DNA of 11,457 bases from contig NZXB01000001.1 in assembly GCA_002701765.1 (NCBI GenBank), positions 1-11,457 of the forward strand, given 5' to 3'. A model generated the notes under the pieces. That model searched no databases and was not told the DNA's origin. It worked only from the letters and a program-made list of their open reading frames with translations. The stretch comes from Porticoccaceae bacterium. GTDB taxonomy: Bacteria > Pseudomonadota > Gammaproteobacteria > Pseudomonadales > Porticoccaceae. Of this stretch, positions 1 through 8,251 are shown one piece after another. Made by a program: the position numbers and the translations under genes. Position 1 is the first letter of the stretch. Each line of letters begins with the position of its first letter.

Positions 1-35
1 TAATCAAGTTAGTGGCGTCTTGAACCCACAATTTT

Positions 36-1277
36 TCATTCTCTCAATTGAACTTGCGAATAAATCCAGCTTAACTCGACTTCCATTCGATCATCCCATG
101 AAAGCATATTTTGACGGGCCCATGCTAACCCCCCTTCAGAAATTTTGCGGCGAAGTGACTCGTTTTCATATAATTCAAGCATGGCTGAAAACAGCCCGAA
201 TTGATCATTAGGCTCAACTAAAAGCCCGTTTATGCGATCTGTGACAACTGCTGAAGTAGATCCATTGTTTAACGTAATGACTGGAATACCGCTGAGAAGC
301 GCCTCAAACAAGGGATTGCCGCAGTTGCTGATATCATAGAGAGACAAAAAAATGTCGCAACTTTGCATTAGTGAAAACACTGTTGCGCGGGGTTGAGAAC
401 CCGCAAAGAAAACATTGTCTTTAACTCCTTTAGTTGCCGCATACCCCATCAACTGGTCTTTTTGTTCACCGTCGCCCACCACAATCAACTTGGTGCTGGA
501 ATAGCGTCCACGCAAATCGGATACAAGATCGATGCCACGATCAATTCTTTTCCATCCCGCAAGTCTACTCACCATCAATAGAATCGGAGCATCCCCCGTC
601 TCAGAGAACCTTTCAAGTGTAGAAGTGTGATCAACCTTTTCACCTTTACCAGTCGAATCTATCCCATTACGAATAAACAACAAATTATCCTCGCTAACAT
701 GAGGATTCCAGTAGGTCAACGCTTGGTCACCCAAAGTGCCGTCATCGGTCATAACATACAGATCTGCTTGTTTTCTTAACGCCATCCAAGTTTCCATCTT
801 TCTCATTATGGCTGGGAAACTCCTATATGAGCTCCCTAGGATTGTTCCTTGAAATCTGTGAAGAACAGGGCAACAAATGGAATTTGATTTTAGTCGGGAC
901 ATGGCTAGGATAGCGCCTTCCTCATAAGCATAAATAAGTGTCGGATTTACACGCTCAAGATATTCTTGTATAGCTCTCGCAGCATAGCTAGGAAAATAAT
1001 AAAGCCTATCCAGTTTGCCTTGGACCCGTAATCCCAACTTAGTAAACGGCGCAGGCAAAGGGAATCGGTGAACGGACACATCTGGAATCTTGATGTCAAT
1101 ATTTTGTTCATGACTGCCGCCACCAACAGAACGCTTTTGGGCTGTTAAGTAATGCACATGCCAGCCAGCCGAAGCATAGCCGCGAATAGTTTCATACAAG
1201 CTGGGAGCACCTCTTTCAGGGCCCATAGACCAAGGCTCTAGAAAACTAATCAATAATAATATTTTTTTTTCAGCCAC
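36..1277 (-). CDS. GT4-family glycosyltransferase
   Basis: A 413-residue two-domain GT-B enzyme with no signal peptide, expected to work on the cytoplasmic face and add a sugar from a nucleotide donor to the lipid-linked repeat unit. The N-terminal acceptor domain has a glycine-rich segment near residues 19-24 (GPERGA). The C-terminal domain carries RNGID (203-207), the donor-site block SRLAGWKRIDRGI (237-249) with Arg238 and Lys243, VVGDGEQ (266-272) and NPLFEALLSGIPVI (321-334). In the usual E-x7-E motif the second Glu is Glu325, but the first position is Ser317, giving a SNCGNP variant that I recall from other GT4 enzymes. The start is GTG, supported by GAGGG five bases upstream. It is the last complete gene here, 150 nt after the wzy stop. 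Family assignment is firm; donor, acceptor and linkage cannot be read from sequence. Confidence 0.9.
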   Translation of the reverse strand: MAEKKILLLISFLEPWSMGPERGAPSLYETIRGYASAGWHVHYLTAQKRSVGGGSHEQNIDIKIPDVSVHRFPLPAPFTKLGLRVQGKLDRLYYFPSYAARAIQEYLERVNPTLIYAYEEGAILAMSRLKSNSICCPVLHRFQGTILGSSYRSFPAIMRKMETWMALRKQADLYVMTDDGTLGDQALTYWNPHVSEDNLLFIRNGIDSTGKGEKVDHTSTLERFSETGDAPILLMVSRLAGWKRIDRGIDLVSDLRGRYSSTKLIVVGDGEQKDQLMGYAATKGVKDNVFFAGSQPRATVFSLMQSCDIFLSLYDISNCGNPLFEALLSGIPVITLNNGSTSAVVTDRINGLLVEPNDQFGLFSAMLELYENESLRRKISEGGLAWARQNMLSWDDRMEVELSWIYSQVQLRE

Positions 1278-1282
1278 AACCG

Positions 1283-1287
1283 CCCTC
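1283..1287 (-). promoter_or_regulatory. Ribosome binding site for the GT4 gene (GTG start)
   Basis: GAGGG on the minus strand lies five bases before the GTG at 1277. No in-frame ATG gives a better N-terminus: the hydrophobic first strand KKILLLISF begins three residues after the GTG. This supports GTG as the true start. Confidence 0.6.
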
Positions 1288-1427
1288 TCACACGCGGTGA
1301 CAATGAAGCCAAAGCGCTCAAAAACTTTTGGCTATGCAACTCTGCTGATAATCTCAACAATGCTTCCTCACGATCAGATAAAGCATACTAAATTAGTAAT
1401 CGAGAAGCCGCCATAACAATATGCCAG

Positions 1428-2687
1428 TTAGCCGGTCACTCTTCCAACCGGATATCCGCAAAATGTTCGTCTTTTGGCTATAATAGCAAAGCAAGGCCAC
1501 AAGAAGGCCAACATGCCAGAGGTAAAAATATGTCCACTAAGATTCGCGATAAAAAGAAGTAGAAAATTTGTTAACAAAACTGTTCTGGCAAAAAGATATT
1601 GTGCTTCGGTACAGTGTTTAACTGCATAGGCCGATAGTGCTGAAAAAATAAACAGAGATATAAACACACCTGACATCCCGTGCCAAAAAAACATATCGGC
1701 AAAATCCAATTCCGTCGAATAAACGGTGCGATCAGCATAGTAGCTTATACCATTGCCAAAAATCATATTAAAAACGGAAGCAGAACTTTGAAAATCTTGC
1801 CACATAGCATAGGTGTAAAGATCTCTGCCTGAGAGAATAACACCGATAACCCCGTGGTTACGAAAGAAAAAATCCATTCTTCCGTATAAAGCAGTCTCTT
1901 TAAAAATCATGTAAAAGCTGACAGATTGGAATACTAAAAGTGCCAAACCAGCCATAAAAACGACGGAAGGAAGGTTGTTGAGAAGAAATATCTTTCTTCC
2001 CTCAAACAAAAGTGGCGTAGCTAAAACAAGTAGCGACACAGCTAAAATTGCAGTCTTCGTGGAGATCGAAAAACCAACAATGATCCAAAAGATTGCAACC
2101 ATTATGAAGATCATTTTTGATTTGGCGTAGGCTTTTCCCAAATACAATCCTGCGAAAACAACCAATATCGCCGATATCTCATTACCGGCATAGAAAAAGC
2201 CTTTGACCCCGATACTACTCTCGCTAACTGAACCACCATAAGTGCTGTAACCATAGCCAAATATACCTGCTAGAATGTTGGCTATAAAAATAACACAGTT
2301 GCCTCCCAGCACCAGATCCAGTTTTTTGTAAAACTTCTGATCCATTCCTTCTCGATGAAACAAAAAACACAATAACAAAAAAGGAGAAACAACTTTAATG
2401 ATGTGTTGAAGCAAAAATTCAGTTTGATTTCCAGATGACTGCAAAATTAGGACCGTAATGGCCTCTCCGAGGATCAAGAATAGACAAAAACACAAAATTA
2501 GAATAACGATCCGTGGCTTATATAACAGAAGATAAAAAAACAATAAAGTCAGCAAAACGCCTTTATATAGCACCGAAATCTTAGTGTCTAAACCCAAACT
2601 TATTAGAAAATAGCCATTGATCGCGTCCACCAACAAGAATACTGAAAGCATTACAAATATTATTGTCGAAATAAAACTTTTACCCAT
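1428..2687 (-). CDS. wzy: Wzy-type O-antigen/polysaccharide polymerase
   Basis: A very hydrophobic protein of 419 residues with roughly ten to twelve predicted membrane segments, an inner-membrane topology typical of Wzy polymerases that join lipid-linked repeat units on the periplasmic side. Family-like landmarks are GFFYAGNEISAIL around residues 163-175, a long polar loop at about 264-335 containing SGRD (286-289), and ELDFADMFFWHGMSG near 326-340, all resembling the O-antigen ligase/polymerase (Wzy_C-like) architecture. Because Wzy sequences diverge strongly, the call rests on topology, these loops and position between wzx and glycosyltransferase genes. The reading frame opens with GTG-ATG; I chose the ATG at 2687 because AGG sits about seven bases upstream, while the GTG is too close to it. 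A WaaL-type ligase is the main alternative, less likely in mid-cluster. Confidence 0.82.
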   Translation of the reverse strand: MGKSFISTIIFVMLSVFLLVDAINGYFLISLGLDTKISVLYKGVLLTLLFFYLLLYKPRIVILILCFCLFLILGEAITVLILQSSGNQTEFLLQHIIKVVSPFLLLCFLFHREGMDQKFYKKLDLVLGGNCVIFIANILAGIFGYGYSTYGGSVSESSIGVKGFFYAGNEISAILVVFAGLYLGKAYAKSKMIFIMVAIFWIIVGFSISTKTAILAVSLLVLATPLLFEGRKIFLLNNLPSVVFMAGLALLVFQSVSFYMIFKETALYGRMDFFFRNHGVIGVILSGRDLYTYAMWQDFQSSASVFNMIFGNGISYYADRTVYSTELDFADMFFWHGMSGVFISLFIFSALSAYAVKHCTEAQYLFARTVLLTNFLLLFIANLSGHIFTSGMLAFLWPCFAIIAKRRTFCGYPVGRVTG

Positions 2688-2807
2688 CACATTACCTGGT
2701 AGTAACTATAGACTATTGCTTTAACGTTTTTGTTCTTTAAGCATTATTGCCATATTAGGCTTCTGGTGAAGCGATGATGCGTCTAATGATTTAGTGCATC
2801 TTAAATT

Positions 2808-3899
2808 TCAATCGACCTGAAATCTATTCTGGTAACTGGTCAGATATTCAACAACTCGTTCAGCCGTATCCCCTGTTCCATAGAGATCCTTTTGAAAATC
2901 AATCTTTTCCTGATTAAATTTTACTGACGCGTCAATTATATCATTGTATCTGGGCCCAATGAGTTTATTGGCCTCTAACGTAACTAATTCAATCCATTCT
3001 GTTTCATCTCGCAAAATTAGACAGGGCTTTTTAAAAAAGTAGGACTCTTTTTGAAGGCCACCGCTATCTGTCATAACATATTTACAATTTTTAAGAAGGT
3101 AACACATTTCTAGATAGCTCACTGGCGCGACCGAAAACACATGGAGACTGATATCGAATTCATCGAGTTTCTGCTTTGTTCTTGGATGCAATGGAAGGAT
3201 TAAAGTTGTTTGTTTGTGTATTTGATTGAGAGCCATAGCGATTTCTCTTAATTTCGCTGGATCATCCGTATTCTCTGCCCGATGCAGAGTGGCCAAAACA
3301 AAATCTGTTGAAATTTCTTGCTTATCAAACCAATCTGGCTTCACTGCATGGTTCCCGTAAAACATCGCCGCATCTAGCATTACGTCACCAACATTCACCA
3401 CCTCAACATTTTTAGTTTGGAATCCTTCATTAAATAAATTTTCGACGGCTCGATCTGTAGGACAAAAAAGCACAGTGCTTATCAGATCGGTCAATATTCT
3501 ATTCTGCTCCTCTGGCATCCTCATGTTGAAACTGCGCAAACCAGCTTCGACATGCGCCACTTTAATATGGAGTTTTGACGCTGCTAATGCTCCAGCCAGA
3601 GTAGAATTGGTATCTCCATAGACCAAGACCCAATCTGGCGATTCCACCAGAATGATTTCTTCAATGGATTCCAGCATTTTACCGGTCATCGCACCATGGG
3701 ATAAAGCGGATATGCCAAGATTATAAGTCGGTTGCGGAATGCCCATTTCCTTGAAAAAAATATCACTCATGTTCTCATCGAAATGTTGCCCAGTATGCAC
3801 TATAACCTCTGTGATATGAGACCTGTTTGCGATCGCTCTGCTTACACAAGCCGCTTTAATAAATTGAGGTCTTGCTCCAACTACAGTTAAAATTTTCAA
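2808..3899 (-). CDS. wbpI: Non-hydrolysing UDP-sugar 2-epimerase, WbpI-like
   Basis: Cytoplasmic epimerase of the WecB/WbpI family, 363 residues from the chosen start, the normal family length. The first strand and loop KILTVVGARPQFIKAA hold Arg10. Other landmarks are HTGQHFDENMSD (35-46), VYGDTNSTLAGALAA (93-107), HVEAGLRSFNMRMPEEQNR (116-134), LHRAEN (205-210), LHPR (237-240) and TDSGGLQKES (277-286). The NSTLAGALAA and RSFNMRMPEE versions fit WbpI-like enzymes better than E. coli WecB. With WbpB, D and E encoded upstream, the likely reaction is UDP-GlcNAc3NAcA to UDP-ManNAc3NAcA; plain UDP-GlcNAc/ManNAc epimerisation is the alternative. The frame stays open upstream to an ATG at 4154, but that 85-residue extension matches nothing in this family. 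I therefore take the TTG at 3899, which has AGGGA eight bases upstream and puts the Rossmann strand at the N-terminus. Confidence 0.9.
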   Translation of the reverse strand: MKILTVVGARPQFIKAACVSRAIANRSHITEVIVHTGQHFDENMSDIFFKEMGIPQPTYNLGISALSHGAMTGKMLESIEEIILVESPDWVLVYGDTNSTLAGALAASKLHIKVAHVEAGLRSFNMRMPEEQNRILTDLISTVLFCPTDRAVENLFNEGFQTKNVEVVNVGDVMLDAAMFYGNHAVKPDWFDKQEISTDFVLATLHRAENTDDPAKLREIAMALNQIHKQTTLILPLHPRTKQKLDEFDISLHVFSVAPVSYLEMCYLLKNCKYVMTDSGGLQKESYFFKKPCLILRDETEWIELVTLEANKLIGPRYNDIIDASVKFNQEKIDFQKDLYGTGDTAERVVEYLTSYQNRFQVD

Positions 3900-3907
3900 A
3901 CTGAATT

Positions 3908-3912
3908 TCCCT
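3908..3912 (-). promoter_or_regulatory. Ribosome binding site deciding the epimerase TTG start
   Basis: AGGGA on the minus strand, eight bases before TTG at 3899. Together with the family's usual N-terminus this argues against the ATG at 4154, which would add 85 unrelated residues. Confidence 0.55.
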
Positions 3913-3918
3913 ACATTC

Positions 3919-3946
3919 AATATATACAAAAAAACCAATCTTCCAA
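3919..3946 (-). promoter_or_regulatory. Candidate sigma70-type promoter before the epimerase gene
   Basis: On the minus strand TTGGAA (3941-3946, four of six matches to the -35 consensus) is followed after 16 bases by TATATT (3919-3924, five of six to the -10). It lies in the 289-nt gap between wzx and the epimerase (3900-4188), just upstream of the TTG start, so it would give a short leader of about 12-15 nt. The rest of that gap holds no gene or strong hairpin that I can support. AT-rich intergenic DNA yields such matches by chance. Confidence 0.25.
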
Positions 3947-4188
3947 ACACCAAACATCCGCTGCTATTGCAAGACTCTTTGATTCTCGAAACTTTATCAT
4001 TGGGGCCACACAACATAAACCGGAGGCTAATTGGGGGGCTTAAATAATCTGTTTCGTCTAAATGAGTTTTTTGCAACAAAGATGGTAAGTAAACGTCCTG
4101 TCTATCTAAGGCTATTATGACCCGTGATTGCCTAGAGTTTTGAATTTTATGCATAAGTCATTACCATTGCCGCGACGATCGCTGACCC

Positions 4189-5631
4189 CTAACCTCCTCC
4201 CATTCCCAAAATATCTTTATAATCTGTATATCTGAAGTAGAATATCCAAATGCCAAGAATCAGTATCATTGTCGTGAATACCTCCAAAAGTGCGTTGCCC
4301 ACATAGGGATGAACGTGGGTTTGCAAAGAGCCACAAATTAAAAGACAAACTAAAGAAATTGCCAATTCACGTTTCGGGTAAAGCCTGAACAAATTTAGTT
4401 TACCACTGGTTACTCTGTAAGTAAGTAAAGACAGTGTCATGGCCATTAAGACCGTATTAACTAAGACCCATGCAGCTGCACCAGTTAATCCATAAAGTGG
4501 TATTAAACAATGAGCACCAAGCACACCGAAAAACAAATAAATAATCGCTGAAAGCAGCTCCAGTCTGGTTTTGCCCACGGAACGCAAAGCCATTCCAAAG
4601 GTGACGACCCGGACATATACCAATGCAGTAAAAATGGCAAAAATAGGCGCAGAATCTTGATAATTACTTCCAAAAAGCAGAACGACGAAGTCTTCGGCAT
4701 GCAGAATCAGTATGGTAGCGATCGGGAACGTAAACCACGCGGTTCTCGTTATTGCCTTGCTCCATATTTTTTTTGCTCCCACATAATCTGCCTTTTTAAG
4801 CTTTTCGGTGACAAGAGGAATTAAAACGGATGTCACACTATTCTGAGCAAGGCTGAAGATAGGAATTTCAAATGCACCAACGCTATAAATGCCGTAGGCA
4901 GTGACACCCAGAATACTGGAGATCAAAAGATGATCAATTTTTAATCCAAGAATGGAGACACCACTAGCCAACAGCAGAGGCCAAGAATAGCGCAAAATAG
5001 CAAAAATTTTCTGCCGAGATGGAATGCTTTTACTGCCCGAAACCTTGCAAAAATAAAGTATGACCGCGAAGAGGGTAAAACCTACGAAAAAGTACATGAT
5101 CGACAGTACCCTAACAATGTCAATTAGGGACCTTTCATTTAATGCGAATATTATTGTAGGCACCATAGTGAACAACGCTGAGCCAAAAGCCAGCATAATT
5201 TGCGTTTTCGTTTGATCAAGGATTATCAAGACTGATGGCATTAAGATTAAGAACAATATACCAACCGAGGCTATCGAAAAATGAGGAATAATTGAGGCCA
5301 AAGCTACATTGTTAAATAAAACGGCGAGCTCGCCGGCACTTAAATACAGAAAAAAAGTTAGGGCGGCAGAAACCATCAGAGTAACGATACAAATCGAGTT
5401 AATGTACTCCATTTTTTCGACATAAGTCTCAGAACGGCCAGAGAAATATAATAAGCATGTTGGCAAGGCAGAAAAACTGACTGCATTGAGGATGCCATGA
5501 ATTAGAAATAACTGTCGGAAAGTAGCAAAATCATCCACGCTCAAGCAACGAGCCAGCACTATGTATAGGATCAAATTTGAACACTGGATAATAAGCGCGG
5601 CCGAAAAAACATTGATAATTTTTCGAAGCAT
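4189..5631 (-). CDS. wzx: Wzx-type polysaccharide flippase
   Basis: A 480-residue polytopic membrane protein of the MOP superfamily with about 12-14 hydrophobic segments, expected to flip undecaprenyl-linked repeat units across the inner membrane. The N-terminus (KIINVFSAALIIQ, then LARCLSVDDFATFRQLFL) is typical of these flippases, as is the central SWPLLLASGVSILGLKIDHL segment followed by YGIYSVGAFEIPI. The frame extends 20 residues further upstream, but that stretch lies inside the 3' end of the aminotransferase gene and is polar and Cys/His-rich. The ATG at 5631 puts the first membrane segment at the N-terminus and leaves a 4-nt gap. No good Shine-Dalgarno is seen before it, only an A-run, so translation is probably coupled to the upstream gene. 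The C-terminus ends in a Gly-rich tail. Confidence 0.88.
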   Translation of the reverse strand: MLRKIINVFSAALIIQCSNLILYIVLARCLSVDDFATFRQLFLIHGILNAVSFSALPTCLLYFSGRSETYVEKMEYINSICIVTLMVSAALTFFLYLSAGELAVLFNNVALASIIPHFSIASVGILFLILMPSVLIILDQTKTQIMLAFGSALFTMVPTIIFALNERSLIDIVRVLSIMYFFVGFTLFAVILYFCKVSGSKSIPSRQKIFAILRYSWPLLLASGVSILGLKIDHLLISSILGVTAYGIYSVGAFEIPIFSLAQNSVTSVLIPLVTEKLKKADYVGAKKIWSKAITRTAWFTFPIATILILHAEDFVVLLFGSNYQDSAPIFAIFTALVYVRVVTFGMALRSVGKTRLELLSAIIYLFFGVLGAHCLIPLYGLTGAAAWVLVNTVLMAMTLSLLTYRVTSGKLNLFRLYPKRELAISLVCLLICGSLQTHVHPYVGNALLEVFTTMILILGIWIFYFRYTDYKDILGMGGG

Positions 5632-5635
5632 TTTT

Positions 5636-6700
5636 TTACAAATATGCGTGCATCGGCAAACTGAAAACTTGTTTAGCAAGGGTCGATGCAACTGGAAGAT
5701 CTGCGTCAGTGTAATTCAGGTATTCAAAGGCGATTTGCTGATGCAAACAGTTTTTGTAATAAATAGCTGTTGGAATTCCCTTTGCAGTAAAACCTGAGAT
5801 AGCAATATCGCGGTTGTCAGCTTTGAGGGTGTACTGCGCCCATGAACTTTTATAACCCTCTGGTACTTCAGGAGTCTCAAATAACCCACTATATACTTCA
5901 CTATATTTTTCCGCATGGATATTTCTTGCATGAAGTTCTTCAGGAAACTCGGCCAATTTTTCAATCAAGATTGCGGCTTGAATAGTATCCAAACGACTAT
6001 TCATTCCTATTCTAATATTGTCATATTTATCGACCCCCTTCCCGTGCACCCTTAGAGACTTTAGAAGTTCAGCATAATGATCATTATTTGTTAACACGGC
6101 ACCGCCATCGCCATAGCATCCCAGTGGTTTAGCAGGGAAAAAACTCGTTGCAGCTATATCGCCGAATGAGCCTGCTTTTTTCCCGCGAATTTCACCACCT
6201 AGACCCTGCGCTGCATCCTCAATAAGTCCTAAGCCGTATTTAGACGCAAGAGCCTCAATCTCAGGGTAATTGGCGGGCAATCCAAATAAATCTACGGCTA
6301 TTATAGCTTTTGGTATAAGCCTACCATTCTTGATGACTTTTTTAATTTGAGACTCTAAATCGGTGGGACAAATATTAAATAACTTGCTATCAGAATCCAC
6401 AAATACCGGCGTTGCATTTTGGTAGGCTATTGTTTCAGCAGTCGCAAAAAAGGTGAAGGAGGGACAGAATACCGCATCTCCCTCTTTACAATCTAGAACC
6501 ATCAAAGCCAAAGACAATGCATCAGTGCCATTAGCACATGAGATACAATGCTTGACACCAATGTAATCGGCAAGCAGCGATTCGAATTCAAGAACTTCGG
6601 GACCCATTATATATTGCCCGTGACTTAACACCTTTTCAATTCGAGAATCTATACGACTCTTTAAATGCCTGTACTGCGCGGCAAGGTCAATGAATTGCAT
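5636..6700 (-). CDS. wbpE: WbpE-like PLP-dependent UDP-sugar aminotransferase
   Basis: DegT/DnrJ/EryC1/StrS-family aminotransferase, 354 residues, cytoplasmic. It most likely aminates C3 of UDP-3-oxo-GlcNAcA, using glutamate as donor, to give UDP-GlcNAc3NA. Visible landmarks are HGQYIMGPEV (27-36), ANGTDAL (56-62, phosphate-binding loop), IEDAAQ (160-165, Asp162 facing the PLP ring nitrogen), TSFFPAKPLGCYGDGG (185-200, with Lys191 as the PLP Schiff-base lysine) and NSRLDTIQAA (234-243). The FFPAKPLGCYGDGG form is characteristic of WbpE/WlbC. The protein stops right after SLPMHAYL; family members as I recall them continue for about 14-18 residues, so the C-terminus looks clipped next to the wzx start. 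ATG start, GGAAGG seven bases upstream, 3-nt gap to the acetyltransferase gene. Catalytic residues are intact, so probably active. Confidence 0.93.
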   Translation of the reverse strand: MQFIDLAAQYRHLKSRIDSRIEKVLSHGQYIMGPEVLEFESLLADYIGVKHCISCANGTDALSLALMVLDCKEGDAVFCPSFTFFATAETIAYQNATPVFVDSDSKLFNICPTDLESQIKKVIKNGRLIPKAIIAVDLFGLPANYPEIEALASKYGLGLIEDAAQGLGGEIRGKKAGSFGDIAATSFFPAKPLGCYGDGGAVLTNNDHYAELLKSLRVHGKGVDKYDNIRIGMNSRLDTIQAAILIEKLAEFPEELHARNIHAEKYSEVYSGLFETPEVPEGYKSSWAQYTLKADNRDIAISGFTAKGIPTAIYYKNCLHQQIAFEYLNYTDADLPVASTLAKQVFSLPMHAYL

Positions 6701-6703
6701 CCG

Positions 6704-7285
6704 CTAGCCTTCCAATTTATGCAGGCGTCCTTTATCCAATTGATAAACATGGCCTGTGTGCTTACATGTCGTCTTGGCAGAACCTCTCAGAGGCAAATCT
6801 AGTTGCTCACCAAATTCACTCATCCAGCCTACTTGTTTCGCTGGCACACCAACCACTAGTGCATAGGGAAGCACATCAGAATTGACAACCGCGCCCGCTC
6901 CTACAAAAGAGTATTCTCCAATAACAACGCCGCAAATGATGGTGCAGTTAGCTCCTAGCGAAGCTCCTTTTTTTACATAGGTGTCCCTAAACTCGTCTTT
7001 GCGTGCAATAAATGACCTAGGGTTATAAACATTAGTGAAAACCATCGAAGGGCCACAAAATACATCATCTTCGATAAATACATTATCATACACTGAGACA
7101 TTGTTTTGTATCTTACAACGATCACCGATCAGGACACGATTACCCACGTACACATTCTGGCCCAGAGAGACTTTCTCTCCTATTTTTGCATCATTGCAGA
7201 CATGAACAAAATGCCAGATGGTTGATCCATCACCTATTTGCGCTCCATCATCTACCACAGCGGTGTCGTGCTGAAAGTACCCCAT
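6704..7285 (-). CDS. wbpD: WbpD-like UDP-GlcNAc3NA N-acetyltransferase
   Basis: Cytoplasmic left-handed beta-helix acyltransferase of 193 residues, expected to transfer acetyl from acetyl-CoA to the 3-amino group of UDP-GlcNAc3NA, giving UDP-GlcNAc3NAcA. Hexapeptide-type repeats run from about residue 10 to 145 (for example [45 protein letters not shown]). The inserted loop [11 protein letters not shown] (83-93), the second helix turns [17 protein letters not shown] (107-123) and the closing [15 protein letters not shown] (147-160) match the WbpD/WlbB group. A C-terminal tail (160-193) contains a Cys174-x-His pair and [12 protein letters not shown] start; the gap from the oxidoreductase stop is 4 nt. 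The neighbours on both sides catalyse the adjacent pathway steps, which makes the substrate assignment strong. Confidence 0.93.
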   Translation of the reverse strand: MGYFQHDTAVVDDGAQIGDGSTIWHFVHVCNDAKIGEKVSLGQNVYVGNRVLIGDRCKIQNNVSVYDNVFIEDDVFCGPSMVFTNVYNPRSFIARKDEFRDTYVKKGASLGANCTIICGVVIGEYSFVGAGAVVNSDVLPYALVVGVPAKQVGWMSEFGEQLDLPLRGSAKTTCKHTGHVYQLDKGRLHKLEG

Positions 7286-7289
7286 GATT

Positions 7290-8240
7290 CTAGCCCCTGA
7301 TTACATTTTCCAACAGCGTGTGCGCCTTGTTGGCCGCATTTACTACTGCTTGATTTCGGATTCTCTCGACTGTCTTTATCGCAGCCCTGTTTTCGCTTAT
7401 ACCAAAACCATCACCAATAAGTATACTTTGATAGCTCTGCACATGAAGATCAGTGAACCCGGACGAGAATTCCAGCTCTCGATCGCCTATTACTATACTG
7501 CGATATGTCATTTTATTTTCAGCGATAGCTTCGTTTGGAAGGTTTTCAGAATTAATGGATAGGAACCACTTTACTCTAGCTCGTTCATATTCAAGGTAGC
7601 CGCTTGCGCTTCTCTTGTCCCTAAAGTGCACCTCATTGTGCTTAACGTCACCGAAAATATGATGCAACATATCATAAAAATGAACCCCAATATTAGTAGA
7701 CAAACCTCCAGATTTTTGATCAGACCCCTTCCATGACTTGAGGTACCAATTACCCCTAGACGTGATATACGTCAGATCTAAATCGAAAATTTTGTTTTTA
7801 GGTGCATTTTGCACTTTTTGTCGCAAAGCAATGATCGAGGGATGAAGCCGAAGTTGCAATATTGAATAAACTTTAGCGCCATAACTTCTTTCGAGAGCGA
7901 TGAGAGCCTCGAGCTCGTTCGAGCACAGCACTAACGGCTTTTCACATATGACATCGATGCCTCTTTCAAGTCCAAACTCAATATGTTTCACATGACAAAA
8001 ATTCGGGCTGCATACGACGATATAGTCAACCTGCTGACCCAATGTAGTTAGCTTGTCTATGTACTTCGAAAAATCTTCAAATTCAGTAAAGAACTCAGCT
8101 CTAGGAAAATAGCTATCAATAACGCCAACAGAATCATTAACGTCCATGGCGACAGCAAGGTTGTTTTTTGTCATCTTGATCGCCTGAAAATGTCTCGGCG
8201 CTATGTAACCGGCTGCGCCAATTACGGCAAAATTTTTCAA
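7290..8240 (-). CDS. wbpB: WbpB-like UDP-GlcNAcA 3-dehydrogenase (Gfo/Idh/MocA)
   Basis: NAD-dependent oxidoreductase of 316 residues, expected to oxidise C3 of UDP-GlcNAcA to the 3-keto sugar that the aminotransferase then uses. The N-terminal Rossmann fold starts at once with [14 protein letters not shown] (4-17). CEKPL (99-103, Lys101) is the family's catalytic-site lysine motif. The C-terminal substrate domain has [17 protein letters not shown] (164-180) and [16 protein letters not shown] (182-197), with His187 in the expected catalytic position; these blocks are specific for WbpB/WlbA. The start is TTG, with GAGG seven bases before it; no in-frame ATG exists before the upstream stop codon, and the Rossmann strand begins four residues in. 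The gap from the dehydrogenase gene upstream is 9 nt. Confidence 0.93.
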   Translation of the reverse strand: MKNFAVIGAAGYIAPRHFQAIKMTKNNLAVAMDVNDSVGVIDSYFPRAEFFTEFEDFSKYIDKLTTLGQQVDYIVVCSPNFCHVKHIEFGLERGIDVICEKPLVLCSNELEALIALERSYGAKVYSILQLRLHPSIIALRQKVQNAPKNKIFDLDLTYITSRGNWYLKSWKGSDQKSGGLSTNIGVHFYDMLHHIFGDVKHNEVHFRDKRSASGYLEYERARVKWFLSINSENLPNEAIAENKMTYRSIVIGDRELEFSSGFTDLHVQSYQSILIGDGFGISENRAAIKTVERIRNQAVVNAANKAHTLLENVIRG

Positions 8241-8247
8241 ATCAAAA

Positions 8248-8251
8248 CCTC
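8248..8251 (-). promoter_or_regulatory. Ribosome binding site for wbpB (TTG start)
   Basis: GAGG on the minus strand, overlapping the TGA stop of the upstream dehydrogenase gene and seven bases before TTG at 8240. An in-frame stop lies between it and any earlier start, so the TTG is the most upstream possibility. Confidence 0.6.

Noticed and set aside
1..39. Possible next gene on the minus strand, either ATG overlapping the GT4 stop or TTG at 31
   Set aside because: The ATGA-overlap frame stops after 11 codons. The frame from TTG is open to the window edge but covers only about ten codons, too little to call.
1104..1112. Second copy of the half-site TTGTTCATG
   Set aside because: It lies inside the GT4 coding region without an inverted partner, so it is a chance match.
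1386..1398. Short palindrome TACTAA-A-TTAGTA in the wzy-GT4 gap
   Set aside because: Six-base AT-rich arms are expected by chance and no promoter is evident around it.
2759..2800. Two small hairpins after the epimerase gene (GCTTC-TGGT-GAAGC and GATGC...GCATC)
   Set aside because: Stems are only five pairs plus weak internal pairing, and no T-tract follows on the minus strand, so they are not supported as terminators.
3916..3999. A 27-codon frame (MIKFRESK...) in the gap before the epimerase
   Set aside because: No ribosome binding site, no recognisable features and it lies over the candidate promoter.
3900..4154. N-terminal 85-residue extension of the epimerase from ATG at 4154
   Set aside because: The extension has no family resemblance, and the TTG at 3899 has its own ribosome binding site and gives the usual protein length.
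5632..5691. Upstream start of the flippase at 5691
   Set aside because: It would add 20 polar Cys/His-rich residues overlapping the aminotransferase 3' end; the ATG at 5631 begins directly before the first membrane segment.
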